A DNA stretch of 64,000 bases from Mesocentrotus franciscanus (Eukaryota > Echinodermata > Echinoidea > Camarodonta > Strongylocentrotidae), in contig CP137675.1 of the NCBI GenBank assembly GCA_037976565.1, forward strand, positions 26,180,831 through 26,244,830. The letters are read 5' to 3'. The notes under the pieces are model-generated. The model searched no databases. It had not been told where the DNA came from and was given only the letters and a program-made list of their open reading frames with translations. Position 1 is the stretch's first letter. The number at the start of each line of letters is the position of its first letter. Positions 13,023-26,307 of this stretch are shown one piece after another. The translations under genes and the position numbers were made by a program.

Positions 13023-16000
13023 CAACTAAAATTAGTTAAAGGCACATAGGATCGAGTGGGCTCTCATGGGGAATTCAACACTGTTCAGGTGTTTACCCAA
13101 TATCAGGTGTTGTCAATCGTTAGCCTTCAGTCTTATGACCAACAGGCCTTATATAATGCTTTGACTTTTCTCTCACTGAAAGGCTCTCTGAGAGACTATT
13201 TCTTGATAGGCCTATGGGTTTGCTGTGTGTAGATGTGTACATGTACACCAAGTCTGGTGTCAGCAAATTATGGCCAATTGCACATGGAAACGGACGACCC
13301 ACTCCCTTTAAATATTACAATGGTCTGTTGACTAACTCCTTAGGGTGTACATCCCCACCCCTCCCTCCACCGTTTTGATTCAACTTTTAATTTTGACATT
13401 CAAGCAACCAAATATTTTGTCAGCTTATAGGTGCAGTCTTGGTCAGGAATTGACTCGTAAAGCTAGATATGGTAAAGCATATTGGTTGTAGAAATTAGAT
13501 GGAAGGTCCCATACTAAAATCATTAATATTTGCTGAGAACATGTCTTTCATGATAACGTTAATGAATACATTTACCATATTATCATAGAGTTCGAAACAT
13601 CTCATAGTCCATATTGCGATGATAAGATAATAAACAAAAGAAATAAAAGATACAAAATTAACTGCAACACTTCAATATTTTACTGGAAGTATTTAAATGT
13701 AGCAGAACCTACAGATATACATGTATGTACATTTACAGACTCATGGTCTTTCACAACGAAACATATCTGTAAGGAATATCAAATTCATAAATGCTTGTTA
13801 AAAATTTAATTCATCACTACCTAACTCACATTTTAGTAACAGAATACACATTTGTATCTATTTCTACCACTTATTAATATTGTGGAGAGTTTAATTGTTG
13901 CAAACACTTCAAAAGTATAGAGCCACATTAATTTCTGCAATGTACTACCGGTATTCATTTTATTGATGAGAGAGAAAAATACATGCATAGATGGTAACAT
14001 TGAAAAGATGCCACTGATTATTTTTAACCTGTCAGATCATCTTCTGTATTGTACAACACATTGGGGCCTTAAAATCATTTACAGGTTAATTCATTTCTGC
14101 ATGGTGAAACAAGTGGGAAGGCACACATAACAAAGATTTAAAAGGGAATTGATGTGTGAAATTTTGCTTGCATGCATGTAATGTACTGCAGCAATGATGG
14201 GAAATATGCAGTGGATGATTTGTCACAAACAAATACCAACAACAACAAGAAAAAAGAGTGCAAACAGTGCCATCCATTGATAAAAGAACAGCATGCAGTG
14301 TGTATACTATCTGTTTTGCCCATCTCCACTTTCAGCAATGGTTCATCCGTCCTTCAATTTATATGTGAATTGTAGCTGTGTTCACATGAGAGTCCATAAA
14401 CTTTAAGTTACAGCTTATGGTGTTAAACTGTAGGGATACATGTATGTTGTAGTCGATAAGGGCCATTAGAGGCATTCATGGTTTTGAAAACTTTCAGTTT
14501 GCTTGAAGTGGTAAACCACAGGCAATCTTTTGATTAAAAAATGGAGGGGGTGGGTCCTCATCATTTGATATCAGGTGCCATTCTGAAAGAAAAAAAAATA
14601 CTTTAAGATTTCACCAGCCTGTAGGTAAAACGACTGCTTGCTCGACTTGTAGTTTAGTAGTTTGAACACTCATTATTTCTGTCCTGTGTTCGTGATCCTT
14701 CTACCGTTATTAGTTCGTCATTTTTTAAACTTTGAGGTGTCGCAAACTTAAATTATTGAAACTACGATGATCCCGGTCCCATGGGAACATAGCTGTTGCC
14801 TGTTAAAATATGCCAAGTGCTCATCAAACAAAGCAAGAGAAACAGTCCTTGATGAATTAAACCAACAGTGGGCGTGAAGAAAGTCAAACCGCTAAACAAA
14901 GTTGTCCCATTTTGTCAAACGTTTCTTCCATTCAGGCTCCTTTTTGTACTAAAATTGGTGGTTAGCCTGCTGCATGGCATTACAACGGTAACAGTAAACG
15001 TACATTTTTGTTTGGGGCCTGGAGGAAAATATATGAGGTTGGAGTTTCATGAGTTTTTTCTGTTCTTTTCTGCTCTCTGTTTGTTAACTTATTAACTTTA
15101 TTTCATTGTGAAATTATTAACTTTTCTAGTTGGAAATTGTGTACACAATTTCTGTTTGTAAATATTAGACCAAAACTACAATATTAGGAATGTTATTTGC
15201 TGACCAAAAGAAGCATTTTCCCCTTTAAAGACTGATTTATTTAATTTAATTTATTTAATTTCATCTTGATCCATGGTAATACATAGAAATTCTGTTTCCA
15301 TTGGCTTTGTTACAAGTTATAATGGTTTTACAATTACAATGCACATAGAACCTAAAACGAACCACACTAACGTTTTACAATTTCATATATTTTCCTACAT
15401 GCATATGATTATTTACTATATATACAATGGCAATGCATTTTATGAATGCATTACCATTATTCCTTAATAATGTTTTTGATATACTGGTACATATTGGTTT
15501 CAGGATATTTAAATAATATTTGCCTGGTATAGTATCATGACATGTATCCTGTTAAAGTATACTTTGATATCTACATAGTTATGAACTGTAAAATTAAGGG
15601 ATATCAGATTATGAGGTGAAATAGAAGAATGAATGCAGTCGAGTATAATGGTGCATTTTGAAGAAAACAAGCAGTCACTGACCCCTCCCATTATAAACTT
15701 TTGCAGACAGAGTTCTGTAATTACTTTAAAAAATGCATATCCTACATGTACATGTTAACTTGTTCTTATTTTGGTTAATAAATTCATCAAGCTCTCTGAA
15801 TTTAAAAGAAATAATGATAATAATTAAAGCGATAAAATAATTAAATGAAAAAATAAAAACGCAAATTGGTTATCTCAAAAGAGAAGGTAATATTTAAGAA
15901 CAAAAAACTATTTCATGCATTAAAAGTCAATATAACAACCTAATCCTTAGCATAACATACATCATGCAGTATGCAGTGTATACCCTGATACTGACGTCAT

Positions 16001-18227
16001 CGAGACAGTTAGGCTCAACGGAGATTACTGGTGACACATTGATTATGACAGCATTGCTATTTTGACATCAGAAGCAATTATCCCTTGTAACAGTGACGCT
16101 TTAATCTAGTGATGTCCCAGCGACCAGGGTAGCTCTAGAAATGATGTCAGCGAAGAGAGATAGAAATAAAAATGTTTTTCTCCTTTGATCTGTAACATTT
16201 TGATCTGTGTGTTCTGGGATTAAGTGTTGTAAATTTGTGTGTACCCAGGATCTTAATAGAATGATACATGAAATTATTGCATTTTGGGACAGCTTGTCTC
16301 AGATTTATGGATTTTTGTAGCTTTCATAATTTCATTGCAACTAGATTACAGCAATCATTGCCTGTAGGAGCCTGCAGTTAATTGGAGAAATGACAATAGT
16401 GTATATTTCATGTCATGAATACTTGAATAGGGCTTACAGGAGAGAGGATTCCCACGTGTACGGTGCCGGTCGAAACCGCAAGCTTTGAAATGCCTGATCT
16501 CAATCATTGTTCATTTGCGGCTAATGATAGAGTCATGCACACAGACAGTGATTTTAATGTATACCGGTATACATGTACATGTAGCATTAGTGCCGGATCC
16601 AGGGGGCATTAGGGGTACATGTATGTGCCCCACGGCAGGGAAGGACAGAGGAAAGAAGAGGAAGCAAAGAAAGAAAAGCAGAAGAATAGGCTGATGATCC
16701 TTTGCTTTTTGTTTCTTTTTGGTTTTGTTTGCTTGTCAGACAATTTTAGAAATTTTCACAGCCCCCAGTTCCCCCAATTTCCAGAGAATCCTGCATGGTT
16801 CCACCACTGAGCATCATAACAACAAAATGCATTATGAAGTAGCCTTGCCCTTGAGGCTTCATATCTGTTATTATCTGCAGACACAGGCTCAAATTGACAC
16901 TATACCACAATTACTTAAAGCCCCTCTAAAGTGTTGGGAGCCCCACAAATTTGATGACTAAATTTTACTTAAATTTTATAATGATGTGAAAGAGGATGTC
17001 ATTTAAAACATTATTCAAGGATTTTCAAAATAAATGTATTACAGTATTTTTTGAACAGTACATGACAAATGGGAAAGTTGTACATGACTACGTCACAATC
17101 CACTGACAAAATTGCTATTTTGAGATTCGCATAGCTATAGTGGTCTCATATTTCATATATTCAAAGATTATTTGTCTATTTCATTCAAACTGTTTTCTGC
17201 GTTCATGAAAATAAACTTATTACAAAGGTTAGATTGCCCTTTAACTGAATTTTCAAGATTAGGAAATAATGATATATCTGATGAAAGAAACAGAGGAGAA
17301 AGATCGCCCATTGATAAATACTGATCTTATCTTACAGGCAAAATAAACATGTACACATTGTAAAGGTTGGAATGTTATTGAATACAAATTCTTTTGTATT
17401 TGTGATAAGTTAATCCTTTCAGAAACCCGCCACTATTGTTAAACAACTTATTTATTGAGAAAACAACGCAATGTTCTCTGCAATAACTCTCTACCGCTTT
17501 CCTATTTATATGAAAACAAATATATGCTTTCGCGATCTTGTGAAGCCCTATGAATGCGATTACACTATACTTTTGCTCTCAGAATTGAGCCCAAAAGGTG
17601 ACTAGACATTTTTTTTGACAGTTCCTCCATGCTTTATTCCGTCTAAGGTATATTTTTAGGGTAAGGATTGCAATTTGTTGTTAGGTTAGGTAAGGGTTAG
17701 GATATTAAGGGGTTAGATTAGCGTTGGGTTAAGTGTTGAAGTTATGAATTCTGTTAGTGGAGAAAATTGATGTTGAGCAATTATTGCAAGAGCAAGTGTC
17801 ATACAAAAATCCAAAATATCGTTGCTTATATCAGTGTTCATGGTTCCCTGATCAGCCATGGTATGGATAGGATTAATAATTCAATTATCCTTGACAGAAC
17901 GTTACCACGGAATGCCAGATTATAATCCCAACAAACAAAATATTTCGCTAGTGTACTTTGGTGTGATGTAATGTACTTGCATTTCGGGCTATACTAAAAA
18001 ACATGGCCGCGTCCATGAAAATATCAGTGTAAATTGGCAAGCCAATTAACCCAGTTTGGTCATCCATGGCCAAAAAAACAATTAGAGATATAGCACATCA
18101 ACATGTTTTTCACTTTTATCTCAGTAAACATGCTATGAAAAACATTGAATTTCATGAGATAAGTGGTGAAAATAAAGTGAAAAGATGTTGTTAGCTGTTA
18201 CATATGTATTTAAGTAGCTCGGTTTAA

Positions 18228-20237
18228 AGCTCATATTCTAGGACAATAAATGTCCATTAATTTGGTACCTACGGCAAGCCTATGCTATTTTGAAGTTGTT
18301 CATTTTCATTGCATATCACACAAATCTTCTAGCTACTGGATATCCTCAATTGAAATGTCGAAAAATAGCCTCCTCTCTTTGCCTAGAAAGTCAGTCACGG
18401 AGCTGGTCCACTATTTGTGACGTCACGCCCGGGAACGAGTATATCCACGTACCGGATGTTCCATAGAAAACATGGGCAGAGAGATACGAATTTCTGCTAT
18501 TTAGTTTCAAAGTTTAGTTTCATAACTCTATGTAGAATTCTTCACCTTCCCTAATATTTCATAGTACTAATATCAATTCCCTTTTTCAGAATTATGACAT
18601 AAACAAGCCAACGATGCGCTATTAGTCGATATTTTCACCATGTAATTTTGTTTGAGTGTGTTGAATTTGGTGAGATTGTTTTCGTGTGCTCGGTAAAGTA
18701 GATCCGGTCGTTTGGCTTCGTTCGAGTCTTAGTCGCTCGGTCTAGCTCGCTTTATACATATACACTTTCAATTCACGTACGGTACATATTATATAATTAT
18801 ATCAATTGATAATGGCTGGAGAGTTTAATTGAGAACGATCTTTTATGGATTTTGAAGAGTTTATGGAGAAAGAAGATGAAAGTAATGAAGGAAAAAGGGA
18901 CGATAGTGCAGACGAGGATGATGGAAGTTGGGCTGAGGACGCAAGTAGTACGGTACAAGAGTGGGGAGAGTCGGAGAGCAAGGAGATGTCGACGTTCCTG
19001 CAGCCGGGCCGGGAGTAGCTGCAGTAGCACCTAGCGCTCTAGACCGAAGATTTCTGTCTCTTTCGTTCGTTATAGCCTCTGATTTGGGTAGGGTCGGCTC
19101 CTCTCTTTAGAGACAGAAGCCGACCATAGTGACTGCATTGCAAACTACTGCTCGCGTCCGAGCATTAAACTAATGCCCAAAATACTACATTTTACCCGAT
19201 GCATATCCGATGCATTTATTATTGTAAATTAGGCCTAGGCTAAATACATCGGTTCCACTTACCACATTGACTGTATGATGCGTTTAAGGGTCTTTTTCCG
19301 ATTCATCGCCGAAATTGAGCTCCAGGCCATGTTGAAATTCTTGCAGCCGTATTTTAAACTGTTACTGCGCATGGATATGGAGGAATTAGATGACGTCATC
19401 CATTGACAGTAACAGTTTAAAATACGGCTGCAAGCATTTCAACACGGAGCTCAATTTCGGCGATGTACGTTCAACAAGCCGCCTAGAGCAGCGGCCTGGT
19501 CTTACCTGCCGATTCCGCTCGCTTCACGAACGTTCGTGCAAGAGCCGTATCACTTAATTGCGGATGAATATCGTTCATAGACGTCGTCCGCTAAATAGAG
19601 GAAGCTTGATCTCGTTCAAGTGTGATATATATATTTAAAACAAATATTTAACTGGTTCTGTATCCTTTTTTGAGGCAGTCAAACACATCCATGATAATTA
19701 CAGTCACAGTTCTAGGCCTATTCGTTTCACAAAACTGCTCCTGTACCTTATCTGATGACAAGATAATGTATATGTACACCCACCTATTCATACCTGCATA
19801 TGATTTAACCTTATTTTCCAAGCAGTAAACCCGTCTTAAAACTCTACCAAAAAGGATAATGTGAGGTTATAAAAAGAAATCAGCGACTGGAAAACGTTGC
19901 TTAGTTATTCTTCATTCAAATAAAAACAGAAAATCTATCACATAAACTCGTTAACAAGAAAAATTCTAAGCTCTAACAGGATAGCATTTACGTGGGCATA
20001 TCATTGGCATTCACTCACTCAGCCCATGATCCCCGGTCGTGACGTCAAGAATAGAGGACCCGGCAATTCCGTGCATTTCCGGTTTCCGCTTCAAGATTTT
20101 GGTGGAGTTTACTCGCATAAATTTACTATTCTGAATTTTTTTTGTCGGTTGAACGCCATTTAGTGTTATTCTGGGGGTTAAAAGCTTTCTATTGATGTGA
20201 TTATCTCAATATTTGGGATTATCCTAGAATTTCACCT
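18228..20237. mobile_element. ~2 kb TTAA-flanked TIR element carrying short ORF remnants
   Basis: TTAA at 18224-18227 and 20238-20241 flank imperfect inverted ends: agctcatattctaggacaat on the left; the right end read on the other strand is aggtgaaattctaggataat. The interior is GC-richer than the intron, includes gtgacgtca sites (18418, 20039) and an acidic reading frame beginning at 18846 (MDFEEFMEKEDE...), which is cut short after about 55 codons. A foldback element (19040-19465) is nested inside. A TTAA target fits piggyBac or Kolobok superfamilies; no transposase is visible, so the element is non-autonomous or decayed. Confidence 0.45.
19040..19465. mobile_element. Foldback element, truncated copy (tagaccgaagat... 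family)
   Basis: Starts tagaccgaagatttctgtctc and runs through the same blocks as the left arm of 44896-45480 (gtcggctcctctctt, gactgcattg, actgctcgcgtccgagca, atactacattttacc, gcagccgtattttaaactg). It then folds back from about 19385 with gcagtaacagtttaaaatacgg-type complement, but the right arm stops near 19465 at cggcgatg instead of running back to the end. It is therefore a shortened member of the family. Confidence 0.6.
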
Positions 20238-21766
20238 TTAAGCTGTTTGTTGCTTGACACTTACAAATGTTCCTTTCCAACATGTCAGAACAGATTTTGG
20301 CACAATTGATTCAATGTTTGACATAGATAAGACTCACAAAAATGTTAAACCTGGGATACTGTTATAATACGGCATGTTTCTGGGTAAACCGTGCTTTTAA
20401 ACATACCATCTCACATAATCTTGAGGACTCAAATGACTTGTGTGATAAATGCAGTTTAATGTGTCCTTGCGGCAACAAAAGGGCGCATCAGAATCCATTC
20501 TGATATGCCTATTGTCTGGCCTGTTAGTGTACCAGGGGCCTTGCAGAGTAATGTCAACAGGATCACAAAGACCTCTTTCAGTGCAGTGGGATCATTGCTT
20601 TCTTTCTGCTCTCTATCAGCATGTTGCTGTTCCCCCATGTGAGGGTTTTCATTAGGCCAAGATTTAAAAATCCAGCGAAGGCAGATCCAGGGCAAGCCTG
20701 TAAATTTCGCAGCAATCAAGAGCACAAAATAATATCCCATGTTGTCTTGATGTATATAGGCCTATAAAGCAGTGCCAGAAATTGCCAACTATCTCACAGT
20801 GAATATGCACTCGGACTTCTTCCGAATTATCTACCGGTAACCCCATGGGCTTAAACACGGGGACCACCCGTTCCAGTAAGCACTGGGTTAATTGGGCCTG
20901 ATGAAGATGAGCTGACCGAGGGGAAGCACCTTTTCAGAATATAGCTTTTCCCTGCCTCTCATCATCATTAATAATGATGATCCTCTTTCTGTGTGAGGTC
21001 AAGCAAAGCGCATTTTCATAGAAAGTGAGGACTGTCTATTAAAGGAAATGCTTAATGCAGGTCTGAGAATTAACATTGTTGTCGAAAATCTTTGTAGATT
21101 CAGAATTTTTTTTTTTGGGGGGGGGATTCTCTTCCCTCTGAAATATATGATTATGATGGAAGTGTAAAGGAGATGAATTTCAATGGAAGTCTATGACAGT
21201 TCAGAAATGTCGCAGAGAACCCATCACATACAACCCCCTTGTTTTCTAAACTGCTGTCCCCATGTGCATATTATTTGTCAGTAAATATATGTATGTTACA
21301 GGGGTGGATCCAGGATTTTTGACAAGAAGGGAAAACAGTATGCAGATAACTTTGGCAAGGCAAAGCAAAAAAAAATCTTCACATGTTATGGGTGACTTTT
21401 ACTCCAAAATTCTCTAACAAGGAAAACAAAAAGTTTGTCAAAATGTAGGGCCTCTGTCACATAGGTTTCAAGGATTGGGGGACTTTTTCCACTCTTGTCA
21501 GTAAATCTGAAGAAAAAGAAAAGAAAGAAAGAACTTCGGGGGAGAAATTACGGGGAGGGGGGAGAATCAGACAAAGAAATTGGGGACCTGTTTTGTAGTG
21601 ATGGTAGGGGGGATGGGAGTTGTGCTGTGGAAAATCATTTGAAACCTTATTCACAACGTCCCCGTTGCCCTATTAGAATGTTGTGATGGGGCTAAATTTT
21701 TCAAGCTTCCAACAACAGTAGATAGTTTCTGAGTAAAGTTAATCCAACAAATAAAGCGTTTATCAG

Positions 21767-21914
21767 GCTTATATTTTCTTTGGTTGGGAATGTTTTTACA
21801 GCTTAAAATTCCTTGTAAAAAAAACTCAAAATGATGTTAATAATAAGGCTTACGTCTTTCTGTGGTTGGGAATGCATTTGTAGCCTTTAATACCTCATCA
21901 AAGAGATGTTAATA
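21767..21914. repeat. Degenerate tandem duplication, period ~78 bp
   Basis: Two units each read ggctta...tct(t/g)tggttgggaatg...(ta)cag/tagcct...gatgttaataa. The second unit (from about 21846) has several substitutions. No function is evident. Confidence 0.6.
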
Positions 21915-22484
21915 AGATAAGATTTTAGGATGATTGGGATAAAAATGGCTTTAGTTGGATGAATAGGAGAGTAAAAAAAATAATCAGATTTAAAGGTGTG
22001 CACTGCATGCTCATGAGAACTTGAAAGTGTCGAAGTAGAACAGGAAAAATTAGAGATGGCCTGTATACACTTTGTAGTTGAGCAAAATACATTTTTTGTA
22101 TGAAATGGTTACATATATGTGAGTGAATTGATTTTTTCACATGGTTTCCTCTTATTAATTCTTTGTATTTATTGTATTTATGATGGGATAGTTACAAAAA
22201 GGGATAGTTACAAAAAGGCTTAAAGATTGTTCTAATTGTTTAATACCAGTGCGAGACCTACAATGTATCAAAGGCGTTTAACATGTTGTCATGGAGCTAA
22301 CCAAGACCCCCCAAAATGGGCAATTTGCAAAGCTATCGTTTTGACAAAGCAATCCATTGTAATGTAGTTAGTGCCTATTGTTTTGTGCTTATCGGCATGT
22401 GTGGCATACAAGCGACTGTGCCATTTGGCCCTGATGGCAAGTGAAAGGTTAAAGCACAGTCAGAGATAGGTACAAGTGTATTAA

Positions 22485-23011
22485 AGGTACTATGTCCCAT
22501 TTGCAGGCCAAAAAATGAAAAGGTTAAATTCCAACGGCATTTGAAAGACAATACTAATTTAGAACTTCCCTAAAAAAAGGGGGCTTGAAAATGTCTTTAA
22601 GTGGGAAAATAACGACTATTAGTTGTCGAATCGACTTAGGAGCTATAGAGCCAGTAAGTAATAGTCTGATTTTCAGACCATTGTACCGAATGGTCGTACG
22701 TTTTATGCTGCGCAAAGATTCAATCAGTTTAATTTTGGCCATTACAAGAAGTGGGTTATTGATGTAGACAAATGCTCATGTACCCTTTACAGCTCATTTT
22801 ATGTATGTTATTACCAAAGATGAAAAAGCCAGTCAGTCACTCAATAGTGTCTGACAGTGAAGTCTAGCAAGTAAACGGGTTTCCTTGCATAATTTGAATA
22901 TTGGGACACTGCTAACGTTTAAATTTCACAGATAGGACATACATGACATATTCATAATTCCTGCAAAGTTCTACATAATTTGATGTTGGCTGCAAAAGGG
23001 ACATAGTATCT
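22485..23011. mobile_element. TTAA-flanked element family 1, copy 1 (aggtactatgtccc...gggacatagtatct)
   Basis: Inverted ends aggtactatgtccc and gggacatagtatct are flanked by TTAA at 22481-22484 and 23012-23015. The 527-bp body is nearly identical to 27731-28258 in the next-but-one intron, in the same orientation. The short ORF inside both copies (MKMSLSGKITT...) differs in frame between copies and is not a gene. TTAA target with ends starting AGG fits a non-autonomous Kolobok- or piggyBac-type element. Confidence 0.8.
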
Positions 23012-24700
23012 TTAAAGTGGCATTGCATTTGATCGAAACTGAGGTTAAAATTTGAATTCTCATATTAAACACATTCTTGTGCAGCTTCCCTTTAAGGTTC
23101 CCTTTAAGGTTCCATACAGGGAATAAATAAGAGGGATAAAGTAATGATTGGAATCACATCTTGACTCCCAGCGGGCGACCTAATAATAATCTCGCAGTAC
23201 CACGTCAGTCTCTGCCTTATTATAGATTTCCCCGTCACAACCTAATAAATGCACCGGTCGGCACTCTATTAATCAGATTATGAGAACATATTATTGCAGT
23301 ATATCCCCTCTGAGAGTGAACTTGATCCATAGCTGTAATAGAAAAGTTTAGGATTATAATATTTAGTGCGGGATTTATTTTATATTGTGTACTTATTGAA
23401 AGTAACATCCTTGTTATTCTATATGATTTCATCAAACTTTGAATCATTGCATCTAATGGCTGTAAATTATAGCATATTGTCCAATACCCATCTTGCATTA
23501 TGTTTTGCTATCCAAAAGCTGTGTTAAGATTTTCATTTTCAGTGTCTTTAAAAGTACATAAATGAAACTTAAGAATCAGGTTGAAAACTGCATTGTTCTT
23601 GGTAATTTACATATATCTTATATTTTGGACAAATGTTTTTAATTTCTTAAAAACATTAATTTATTTTTTAAATTTCTTTCTGACATTTCAAAATGGTTCA
23701 TATTAAAAGTTAGATAATGCAGGGCAGTGGATGTGTCTCTAAAATAAGAATAAGAAACCTTGATAAAGATTGTTTTTCTTCTAACAAAAGTGTTTAATAT
23801 ATTAACATTGATATGAATCATGTACTTTTGTTGAACTATATCAAAACTCCCCTTCCAGCCCTCTTTAAATAAAATGAAAAATCAGTCTTTTTCATTTGTA
23901 ATCTATATAGATTCCATTTTTCTTTTAATGTTTCATTTAGTTTGAATTTTTGCTTTCTATTTTGCATCAAAAACTCACAATTGTGCTCTTGCCAAACCCC
24001 TACTCAGCTCCCCCCCCCCTCCCTTAAAAAAGTAAAAAATAATTTTATTTTATACATGAATGTAGTCAACATTGACCCATTTTCATTAATTTTTCATTTA
24101 GATATAAGTATTGCTTTCTCTTGTCTTTTATGTCAAGTCAAACTCACTATTGATTTATCATCCAAAGTTTCATTTGATTTTCCTATCAGATTTAGATCAG
24201 AACTAAATCTAAACCAAGGCGTCCGACCCGCATATTCATATCCCTACCAGTATACCCTGATTTTATTACTCCCCCTGGCTCTGTCGTAGTAGGACTGGTA
24301 GATATCAATATGCTTGAAGACCTTATTGATTTTTGAAGGACATCTTGCTGTTTTGGAAAAATGAAAATAGACAGGGTTTATGAACGATGTTCATTTCTCG
24401 GAGAGAGACGCAGTTTTAGAAAAACCAATCCGAAAGCAATTCTGAATTGATGATCATATGAGTCGATTTTCTCATATTGTATTGGGTTGTTCAAGAAATC
24501 TGACTTAAATCTGTAAAAAAATGTGAACTGAAAAGAAACTACCGGTAAATTATCAGATGCACATTGAAAACCCATTTGTTGGAATGTGTATGGTTTATTT
24601 GTTCTTGTTGATGCTGTTGTATAATGAGAAACTCTTGTGCACCTGAATTATTATAGCAATAGTGAATGGCCTTGAGGGCGATACACATATATTGCCTGAA

Positions 24701-24750
24701 CTAGATTTTATATATCGCCCGAGCCGCAGGCAAGGGTGATATAAATCTAG
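24701..24750. repeat. Short hairpin (ctagattttatatatcgccc stem)
   Basis: ctagattttatatatcgccc pairs with gggtgatataaatctag around a gagccgcaggcaa loop. It is probably a remnant of a TIR element; outer limits were not resolved. Confidence 0.4.
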
Positions 24751-25323
24751 TGAGGGCAGTATTGTAATTAGGTCTAGGTGTAAAACTAATACCAATAAAG
24801 AGTTCCGATGCTGATCATTGTATCCAATAAATATTCCAACAAGACATCACAAGTCATAATTATAAGAAGTTTGTTCCTTAATTCAATGTCTTAAACATGC
24901 TGAATAAACTTTAGACTTAAAACAATGAAAAAGACTCAGCGAAATCTGAATAACAAGTAAATTTTTAAAAAATCCAAGAACGCATTTACAACTAGTGTAG
25001 TGTAGTGCAGTTACTGCGTAAGTTGTATGCTCGCTGAAATTTTTTGATGAAAATACGAAATACCCAGATGTAAGGTCGGAAAGTTATTGACCGCCGTTTT
25101 ACATGCAATTTGCCATTGACTTTTCTGAGCGGGCAATATCACTTTTTTTTTACAGTTCAATAATTTTTGGTTTGTGAAATCGGGCGATAACAATTCAAAA
25201 CTGCCCTGCTCAGATGTATGATATGGTAAATAATAGAAAATATCATGAGAGGTACATACAATTTTCAAGCAGCAAAATACAGTGAATATATGTATTACAA
25301 CTGACAATCATATGAAAATCACT

Positions 25324-25457
25324 GGGCAGCGTTTCATGAAACCGTCATAAGTACAAGTTCACCGACATCCCATTGAAATGTGTGTTAAACTTAATACACG
25401 CAATTCAATGGGATGTCGGTGAACTTGTACTTATGACGGTTTTGTGAGATGCTGCCC
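25324..25457. mobile_element. Near-perfect palindromic MITE (gggcagc...gctgccc)
   Basis: Left arm 25324-25377 and right arm 25404-25457 are inverted copies of ~54 bp with few mismatches: gggcagc, then accgtcataagtacaag, then accgacatcccattgaa. The spacer is only ~26 bp, so the transcript would form a tight hairpin. No clear target duplication was identified. Confidence 0.75.
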
Positions 25458-25783
25458 TGGTGCTTAAAATTTGCGAACATATCATGTTATGAAAGCTTTG
25501 TATGATGACTTTATACATGTATCTCTATGATAATAGATCAAGTATGTTCTTGTACATATATGCATAGATGCTAGCAAAACAAAAACAATATGTCGTATAG
25601 TGAAATGGAAGTAAGTGCATAGTTTTGAGTAATAATAGGTCGTTTTGCCATCAGGGTTGACTTACGGTATAAACATCATCTAGTATGATAAATTAAACCA
25701 TTACTTCTCTCATAACAGATTTCTTTACATTGCATACAATATTTGATATGCAACTCATGTGTCACTCCCTTTTATTTATAAAT

Positions 25784-26099
25784 AAACATAGGGTGGTATT
25801 CTCGAAAGCGGACTAACTTTAGTCCATGGTTTAATCCTCCGACTAAGTACGGAATGCCAAGTGTCCATATGAATATGTTTTGTGAAAAATTTAATCTGTC
25901 ACTAAATTATAATAAAATTTAATAACATGATTAATAAACAACAATATAACTATGAAATAATTATGTTATCATGGTAATTTAGGGACATATCAAATTATTC
26001 AAAAATATATTCATGTGGACACTTGGCATTCCATACTTAGTCGGAGGATTAAACCATGGACTAAAGTTAGTCCGCTTTCGAGAATACCACCCTATGTTT
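25784..26099. mobile_element. MITE with ~90-bp inverted arms just upstream of exon C
   Basis: The left arm (aaacatagggtggtattctc... through aatgccaagtgtccatatgaata, 25784-25875) is mirrored at about 26008-26099, ending gagaataccaccctatgttt. The centre is AT-rich. The element ends ~85 bp before exon C, so its hairpin would sit close to the exon C acceptor in the pre-mRNA. Confidence 0.75.
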
Positions 26100-26183
26100 C
26101 TAAGTACAATTTGTTGTATCATAAAATCTTATAACTTGTATAATATATGAAAGCATTCATCTCTTTTTCTTTCATGTTAACAG

Positions 26184-26307
26184 CCTGAGAATATAATGCT
26201 GCTAAACCGGAACACTCAGAACATCATGCTGATAGACTTTGGGCTCTCCAGGAGGATAAAACCAGAAGAAGATATACGGGACATCATGGGTACTGCAGAG
26301 TTTGTAG
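26184..26307 (+). CDS. DAPK1: DAPK exon C: PEN motif, DFG and activation segment
   Basis: The exon reads PENIMLLNRNTQNIMLIDFG then LSRRIKPEEDIRDIMGTAEFV. It supplies the catalytic Asn (PEN), the magnesium-binding DFG Asp and most of the activation segment. It begins in phase 0 after acceptor AG 26182-26183 and ends one base into the Ala codon of APE before donor gtaagt (26308). 124 nt is 41 codons plus one base. The activation segment reads GTAEF where DAPK kinases normally have GTPEF, a Pro-to-Ala change. The 3' edge of this exon has been copied into the downstream intron (see 26301-26745). Confidence 0.95.

Larger units (their letters stand above)
10809..26183 (+). other. Intron B-C
   Basis: A ~15.4 kb intron. 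Recognisable contents are the end of the duplicated segment (to 12498), a TIR element (12515-13022), a ~2 kb TTAA-flanked element (18228-20237) with a foldback element inside, a 78-bp tandem pair (21767-21914), a TTAA element (22485-23011), a hairpin (24701-24750) and two long inverted repeats (25324-25457 and 25784-26099). In 13046-18220, 20247-21760 and 23020-24690 I see only AT-rich sequence and degenerate TTAGG-like repeats (17640-17740). 16914-17244 may be another TTAA-flanked element (starts ttaaagcccctctaa, ends attgccctttaa). No coding sequence is supported. Confidence 0.7.

Noticed and set aside
17640..17740. Interstitial telomere repeats (ggttagg, gggttag)
   Set aside because: Too degenerate and short; ordinary AT/G-rich intron text, with a similar C-rich form at 29755-29830.
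23942..24289. 115-codon plus-strand frame
   Set aside because: AT-rich intron, no domain, no splice or start context; chance frame.
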